NCBI GenBank assembly: GCA_003482695.1
Contig: DMYC01000094.1
Coordinates: 1-9,741, forward strand
DNA length: 9,741 nt
Source of the DNA: Clostridiales bacterium UBA8960
GTDB taxonomy: Bacteria; Bacillota; Clostridia; Peptostreptococcales; Acidaminobacteraceae
Reading direction: 5' to 3'
Position numbers and translations under genes: made by a program. The notes under the pieces are model-generated. The model had not been told where the DNA came from and ran no database searches. It saw nothing but the letters and a program-made list of their open reading frames with translations. Position 1 is the first letter of the stretch. Each line of letters begins with the position of its first letter. This document shows, piece by piece, positions 6,119 through 9,741 of this stretch.

Positions 6119-8003
6119 TGTATTTATCGGCAATCTACCAGTTGAAAAAGCCATCGCCTTGTTTCACAGTCAAGTCGAACTAAATTTTAGGCGCGAAATG
6201 GTGAAGCTAAAAGAGGCATCAGGTCGAAAAACGGCAGAAGCCGTGATCGCCAAGAAATCGTCACCTGATTTTCATTCGGCAGCGATGGATGGCATCGCAG
6301 TGAATTCCGAGATTACACAAACCGCTTCTGAACGGACGCCCAAAAGGCTCTTTGATTCAACTGATTTTCAGTATATCAACACAGGTAATCCACTGCCAAA
6401 GGGCACAGATAGTGTTATAATGATAGAAGAGGTCATTCCGATAGAAAATGGCGTGATCGAAATCATGGTTCCATCATATCCATGGCAACATATCAGGCAA
6501 ATAGGGGAAGATATTATAAAAGGTGAAATGGTACTGCCTTCGAATCACGTCATACGTCCACTTGATTTAGGCGCTCTAATGAGTGCTGGAATCGAAGAAG
6601 TATGTGTGTACTCGAAGCCCAGATTGGGCATTTTACCGACTGGTAGTGAAATCGTTCAACGTCTTTCTGAGCTTGCTCATGGCAAAATCCTTGATTCGAG
6701 TTCAGGTGTTTTCGAAGCCTATGCCCACCAGTATGGTGCGGCTGCAACCATTTATGCCCCAGTTAGCGATGATTATGAACTTTTAAAAGCTGCCGTTGAA
6801 AAAGCGGTCGAGGAAAATGACATCGTTATGACGATTGCGGGTTCATCTGCCGGATCAAAAGATTTTACAGTCGATGTCCTCTCGGAACTTGGACGCATCA
6901 TCGTACACGGCGTGGCGATGAAACCTGGCAAACCGACTATACTTGGCGAAATAAACGGCAAGCCCTTTATCGGCTTACCTGGTTATCCGGTTTCTTCATT
7001 TTTCACTTTCGACGTTTTCGTGAGACCACTTTTAACGGATTTGAATCCAAGTTACAGTTCCGATAATCACGAACGTTGTAAAATGGAAGTGAGCCTCACA
7101 CAACGCATCGTATCAAACCTTAAGCACGAAGAATATGTGCGGATGCAGCTTGGTTATATCGGCGAGAAACTCATCGCCACACCACTCAGTCGCGGTGCGG
7201 GTTCGACGATGAGCCTCGTCAAAGCGGATGCGATACTGGTCATCCCAAGAGAAGTTGAGGGGATGGAAAGTGAGTCGACACAAATTGTGACGTTGATAAG
7301 TCCCATCAAAACGATTAAAGAGAAACTGGTCATTAATGGAAGCCATGATTTGCTTCTCGATTTTCTGGCGGATAAAATGCCGATCGCTTCGACTCATTTT
7401 GGCAGTATGGGTGGTATTATCGCACTAAAGAAAAACGTGACACATATTGCGCCGGTACACCTGATTGACGAGCAGACAGGCCAGTATAACAAGCACCTGC
7501 CCAATCAATTTTTTAAAGGCGAGAACATGACAATTATTGAAGGGGTTAAACGAGAACAGGGTATCATCGTAAAGAAAGGCAATCCAAAGCAGATTACGTC
7601 CCTAAAAGACTTGACGCGTGAAGATGTCGCTTTTGTGAATAGGCAAAGAGGTGCAGGTACGAGGCAACTGCTTGATTTTGAACTCAGTCGTCTTGGCATC
7701 GATCCTCGTGACATCTACGGCTACTCAAGAGAAGTCACCACGCATATGGCAGTCGCTATATCGGTTGCAAATGAAGGCGCTGATGCAGGTCTTGGCATTT
7801 ACTCAGCAGCGCAACACATGGATCTCGATTTTATTTCAATTGGTTTTGAGCATTATGACTTTATCATACGCGATTCGTCCCTTGACGATCCACGTGTGAC
7901 TTTTTTCATATCACTTTTAAAATCCAAATGGTTTAAAGACACTTTAGATTCTATTGGAGGTTATGCAATAGAATCGCCGGGCACACTTTATAAGGCGGTG
8001 TAA
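6111..8003 (+). CDS. MoeA fused to a C-terminal PBP-like (substrate-binding) domain
   Basis: This 630-residue fusion is not truncated. Residues 1-400 are a MoeA module: SAAMDGIAV (56-64, Asp60), INTGNPLPKGTDSVIM (89-104), IGEDIIKGE (131-139), LPTGSE (175-180, Glu180), AGSSAGSKDFT (243-253, Asp251), MKPGKP (270-275) and GLPGYPVSS (288-296). Residues 404-630 are a periplasmic-binding-protein-like domain of the kind seen at the C-terminus of many prokaryotic MoeA paralogues: GSHDLLLDFLAD (410-421), MGGIIAL (433-439), VHLIDEQTGQYN (449-460), VNRQRGAGTRQLLD (509-522), and a last stretch ending in GGYAIESPG (616-624). There is no signal peptide, so this domain is cytoplasmic and not a transport component. 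It probably acts in metal insertion beside the first MoeA. Binding of an oxyanion or pterin by the added domain is inference. AGGAG lies 9 nt upstream of ATG, within moeA. Confidence 0.9.
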   Translation: MNNVFIGNLPVEKAIALFHSQVELNFRREMVKLKEASGRKTAEAVIAKKSSPDFHSAAMDGIAVNSEITQTASERTPKRLFDSTDFQYINTGNPLPKGTDSVIMIEEVIPIENGVIEIMVPSYPWQHIRQIGEDIIKGEMVLPSNHVIRPLDLGALMSAGIEEVCVYSKPRLGILPTGSEIVQRLSELAHGKILDSSSGVFEAYAHQYGAAATIYAPVSDDYELLKAAVEKAVEENDIVMTIAGSSAGSKDFTVDVLSELGRIIVHGVAMKPGKPTILGEINGKPFIGLPGYPVSSFFTFDVFVRPLLTDLNPSYSSDNHERCKMEVSLTQRIVSNLKHEEYVRMQLGYIGEKLIATPLSRGAGSTMSLVKADAILVIPREVEGMESESTQIVTLISPIKTIKEKLVINGSHDLLLDFLADKMPIASTHFGSMGGIIALKKNVTHIAPVHLIDEQTGQYNKHLPNQFFKGENMTIIEGVKREQGIIVKKGNPKQITSLKDLTREDVAFVNRQRGAGTRQLLDFELSRLGIDPRDIYGYSREVTTHMAVAISVANEGADAGLGIYSAAQHMDLDFISIGFEHYDFIIRDSSLDDPRVTFFISLLKSKWFKDTLDSIGGYAIESPGTLYKAV

Positions 8004-8004
8004 T

Positions 8005-8961
8005 ATGATCGATCAATATGGCAGAACAATCAATTATCTCAGACTTTCTGTAACAGACAAATGCAATTTAAGATGCAAATATTGCATGCCTGAAGAGGGG
8101 ATCGAGAAAGTAAGACACGACGATATTCTAACGTATGAAGAAATTACACAAGTGGTGGAAACAATGTCTCAAATGGGCGTTGATAAAATAAGAATCACTG
8201 GTGGTGAACCGCTTGTCAGACCTGGAATCGTGAATCTCGTCAGCATGTTGAGCCGACTTGATAGCGTCAGAGAAGTGACGATGACGACAAATGGCATCTT
8301 GCTTTCAGGGATGGCAGAAGATCTTAAAAAGGCGGGCCTAAGACGAGTCAATATCAGTTTAGATTCGCTAAATCCCGCTAGATTCAAAGAAATGACGCGT
8401 GGTGGAGACCTCAGCAAAGTCATCGCAGGAATCGATGCCGCAAAACGACACGGGTTGACACCTATAAAACTCAATGTCGTGTTAATCAATGGATTCAATG
8501 ACGACGAAATACAGGATTTTGTCGCCTTGACGATGGATGATGAGATTGATGTGCGTTTTATTGAACTCATGCCTATCGGAGAAGTTGCGAAGTGGAACAA
8601 ATCTCAGTTCGTGTCGAACAAAATCGTTTTGGAACGCATGCCTGAGCTGATTCCTACGATATCAAAAGACCCGAGTTCTCCAGCGACTTATTACAAATTG
8701 CCGGGGGGTAAAGGGAAAGTCGGGCTCATCAGCCCAATATCATGCAAGTTTTGTGATATGTGCAACAGGGTAAGGATCACATCAGAAGGTTTTCTAAAAC
8801 AATGTCTTCATTCAAACGAAGAAATTGCTTTAAGGCCACTCATAAAATCGATCGCACTCTTGGAACATACCTTAAGAAGAACTGTATTTGAGAAACCTGA
8901 AGAACATCAGATCGAAGAAGGTCATGTAATGACGAGAAATATGGTTGAAGTAGGTGGATAA
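8005..8961 (+). CDS. moaA: GTP 3',8-cyclase MoaA (radical SAM)
   Basis: MoaA converts GTP to 3',8-cyclo-dihydro-GTP, the first step of pyranopterin synthesis. The 318-residue protein has both iron-sulfur sites. The radical SAM motif is C20-x3-C24-x2-C27 (TDKCNLRCKYCMP). The C-terminal cluster is C250-x2-C253-x13-C267 (FCDMCNRVRITSEGFLKQCL). An additional Cys247 precedes the latter. ITGGEPLVRPG (64-74), the SAM contact region TTNG (94-97), SLDSL (118-122), and RFIELMPIG (184-192) are intact. The protein ends in the double glycine (317-318) needed at the active site in this family. It starts 1 nt after the second moeA with GGCGG 6 nt upstream. Length is standard. Confidence 0.95.
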   Translation: MIDQYGRTINYLRLSVTDKCNLRCKYCMPEEGIEKVRHDDILTYEEITQVVETMSQMGVDKIRITGGEPLVRPGIVNLVSMLSRLDSVREVTMTTNGILLSGMAEDLKKAGLRRVNISLDSLNPARFKEMTRGGDLSKVIAGIDAAKRHGLTPIKLNVVLINGFNDDEIQDFVALTMDDEIDVRFIELMPIGEVAKWNKSQFVSNKIVLERMPELIPTISKDPSSPATYYKLPGGKGKVGLISPISCKFCDMCNRVRITSEGFLKQCLHSNEEIALRPLIKSIALLEHTLRRTVFEKPEEHQIEEGHVMTRNMVEVGG

Positions 8962-8973
8962 GAGGAGGAGCTT

Positions 8974-9471
8974 ATGGAACGTGAAAATGATTTGACGCAT
9001 TTTAATTCAGATGGCAGAGCGCACATGGTGGAAGTCAGTGAAAAAGAAGATACGTTTAGAAGAGCAGCGGCACGTGGAAGCATTTCGATGAGCACGCCGA
9101 CGATCGAACTCATCAAAGAAGGCGGTGTCAAAAAAGGGGATGTTCTTGGTGTGGCACAAATTGCAGGGATTTTAGGCGCAAAACAGACGAGCAACATCAT
9201 TCCAATGTGCCATCAACTGATGTTGACTGGAGTCAACCTCAGTTTTGAAATATTGGAAGACAAAATCCTAATCGAGTCTCAAGTTAAAATGTACGGTAAA
9301 ACCGGGGTTGAAATGGAGGCGCTCGTGGCTGTAAGTGTTGCTGCAATGACGATTTACGATATGTGTAAAGCAGTGGACAAAAGCATGGTGATCGGCGACA
9401 TCAGACTCATTTATAAAACAGGAGGCAAATCAGGCACATACATCAGGGAGGGCGAAGGCATTGAGTATTAA
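8974..9471 (+). CDS. moaC: Cyclic pyranopterin monophosphate synthase MoaC
   Basis: MoaC rearranges the MoaA product into cyclic pyranopterin monophosphate (cPMP). The 165 residues match the full family length. Conserved parts are [20 protein letters not shown] (52-71, Lys54), the [12 protein letters not shown] loop (76-87, His80), [20 protein letters not shown] (109-128), then DMCKAVDKS (129-137, Asp129 and Lys132) and KTGGKSG (148-154). In most MoaC proteins the residue after the catalytic-loop histidine is proline (CHPL). Here it is Gln81. AGGAGG lies 5 nt before ATG and 12 nt separate it from moaA. The end overlaps the MOSC gene by 11 nt. Confidence 0.95.
   Translation: MERENDLTHFNSDGRAHMVEVSEKEDTFRRAAARGSISMSTPTIELIKEGGVKKGDVLGVAQIAGILGAKQTSNIIPMCHQLMLTGVNLSFEILEDKILIESQVKMYGKTGVEMEALVAVSVAAMTIYDMCKAVDKSMVIGDIRLIYKTGGKSGTYIREGEGIEY
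9447..9451 (+). promoter_or_regulatory. Ribosome binding site for the TTG start of the MOSC gene
   Basis: GGAGG within the end of moaC is followed by 9 nt and TTG 9461-9463. The next in-frame TTG (9476) would be 24 nt away and has no site of its own. Confidence 0.6.
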
Positions 9472-9741
9472 CGAATTGACAGGTAAAGTAGTCGCTATAA
9501 ACATCAGCAAAGAAAAAGGCGTCATCAAAGATTCAATTACATCTGGCCAGTTTGAAGTGGACCATGGCCTCGTAGGCGATGCACATGCAGGTAAATGGCA
9601 CAGGCAAGTGAGCTTGCTTGCACAAGAGAGCATCGATAAAATGACGCGCAATGGCGTCTTAGGTCTTTGCAGTGGCAAGTTTGCGGAAAATATAACGACT
9701 GAAGGCATTCGTTTACATACATTGCCTGTCGGAACAAAAGT
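9461..9741 (+). CDS. MOSC-domain protein, N-terminal fragment (3' end outside window)
   Basis: The frame is open from TTG 9461 to the window edge, giving 93 residues. Residues 7-93 match the start of a small stand-alone MOSC domain: [10 protein letters not shown] (7-16), [19 protein letters not shown] (35-53), and [20 protein letters not shown] (73-92). MOSC domains are related to the C-terminal part of Moco sulfurase and are thought to bind the cofactor or carry sulfur. Stand-alone forms are common next to moaC in clostridia, and their precise reaction is not settled. It overlaps moaC by 11 nt, so translation is probably coupled. In some relatives the MOSC domain is fused to a MogA-like domain, which cannot be checked here. 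Confidence 0.85.
   Translation, partial: MSINELTGKVVAINISKEKGVIKDSITSGQFEVDHGLVGDAHAGKWHRQVSLLAQESIDKMTRNGVLGLCSGKFAENITTEGIRLHTLPVGTK

Noticed and set aside
8169..8600. Minus-strand open frame of 143 codons inside moaA
   Set aside because: It is antisense to a conserved gene, with serine-rich low-complexity content typical of a shadow frame.
1..9741. CRISPR arrays, insertion sequences, tRNA or rRNA genes
   Set aside because: None of their hallmarks (regular repeats, transposase motifs, cloverleaf sequences) were seen. Coding genes fill almost the whole window.

Overview
The window looks like chromosomal DNA of an anaerobic Gram-positive bacterium of the Clostridia. This rests on strong GGAGG-type ribosome binding sites, frequent TTG/GTG starts, sigma-A-type promoters, moderate base composition, and gene families typical of amino-acid-fermenting or acetogenic clostridia (TupABC tungstate uptake, a MoeA fused to a binding-protein domain, an ANTAR regulator beside a glutamate-synthase-like gene). 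The genus cannot be fixed from the sequence alone.

Left part (1-1893). The window opens inside the 3' end of a glutamate-synthase-small-subunit-like flavin oxidoreductase (+ strand). Its stop codon directly abuts the stop of a convergent gene for an ANTAR-domain antiterminator whose receiver domain lacks the phospho-acceptor aspartate. That gene has a perfect-consensus promoter (TTGACA-N17-TATAAT), which begins inside the T-tract of the intrinsic terminator of the next gene. The next gene, also on the minus strand, encodes an AraC-family regulator.

Intergenic control region (1894-2104). About 210 bp separate the AraC gene from the divergent operon. They hold a probable promoter in each direction, a direct repeat with 20-bp period over the araC -35, a 6-bp palindrome running into the operon's -10, and a 10-bp inverted repeat flanking the operon promoter. 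There is no room for a Moco riboswitch and no complete ModE-type site, so the AraC protein is the best local candidate for the operon's regulator (inference).

Right part (2105-9741, all + strand). One tightly packed operon: tupA-tupB-tupC (tungstate ABC importer), a MogA/MoaB-family molybdopterin adenylyltransferase, a standard-length MoeA, a long MoeA with a C-terminal PBP-like domain, moaA, moaC and the start of a MOSC-domain protein cut by the window edge. Gaps are 1-18 nt and three junctions overlap. The logic is import of tungstate (TupABC), synthesis of the pterin (MoaA plus MoaC make cyclic pyranopterin monophosphate), activation of the dithiolene (MogA) and insertion of metal (two MoeA proteins). 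The MOSC protein is probably a cofactor-handling partner. moaD, moaE, moeB and mobA are not in the window. The likely end product is a tungsten (or Mo/W) pyranopterin cofactor for enzymes such as formate dehydrogenase or aldehyde ferredoxin oxidoreductase, encoded elsewhere.

The families here are known. The points most worth following up are the uncharacterised AraC-centred control region, the pairing of a tungstate transporter with two different MoeA types, and the ANTAR regulator with a non-phosphorylatable receiver.
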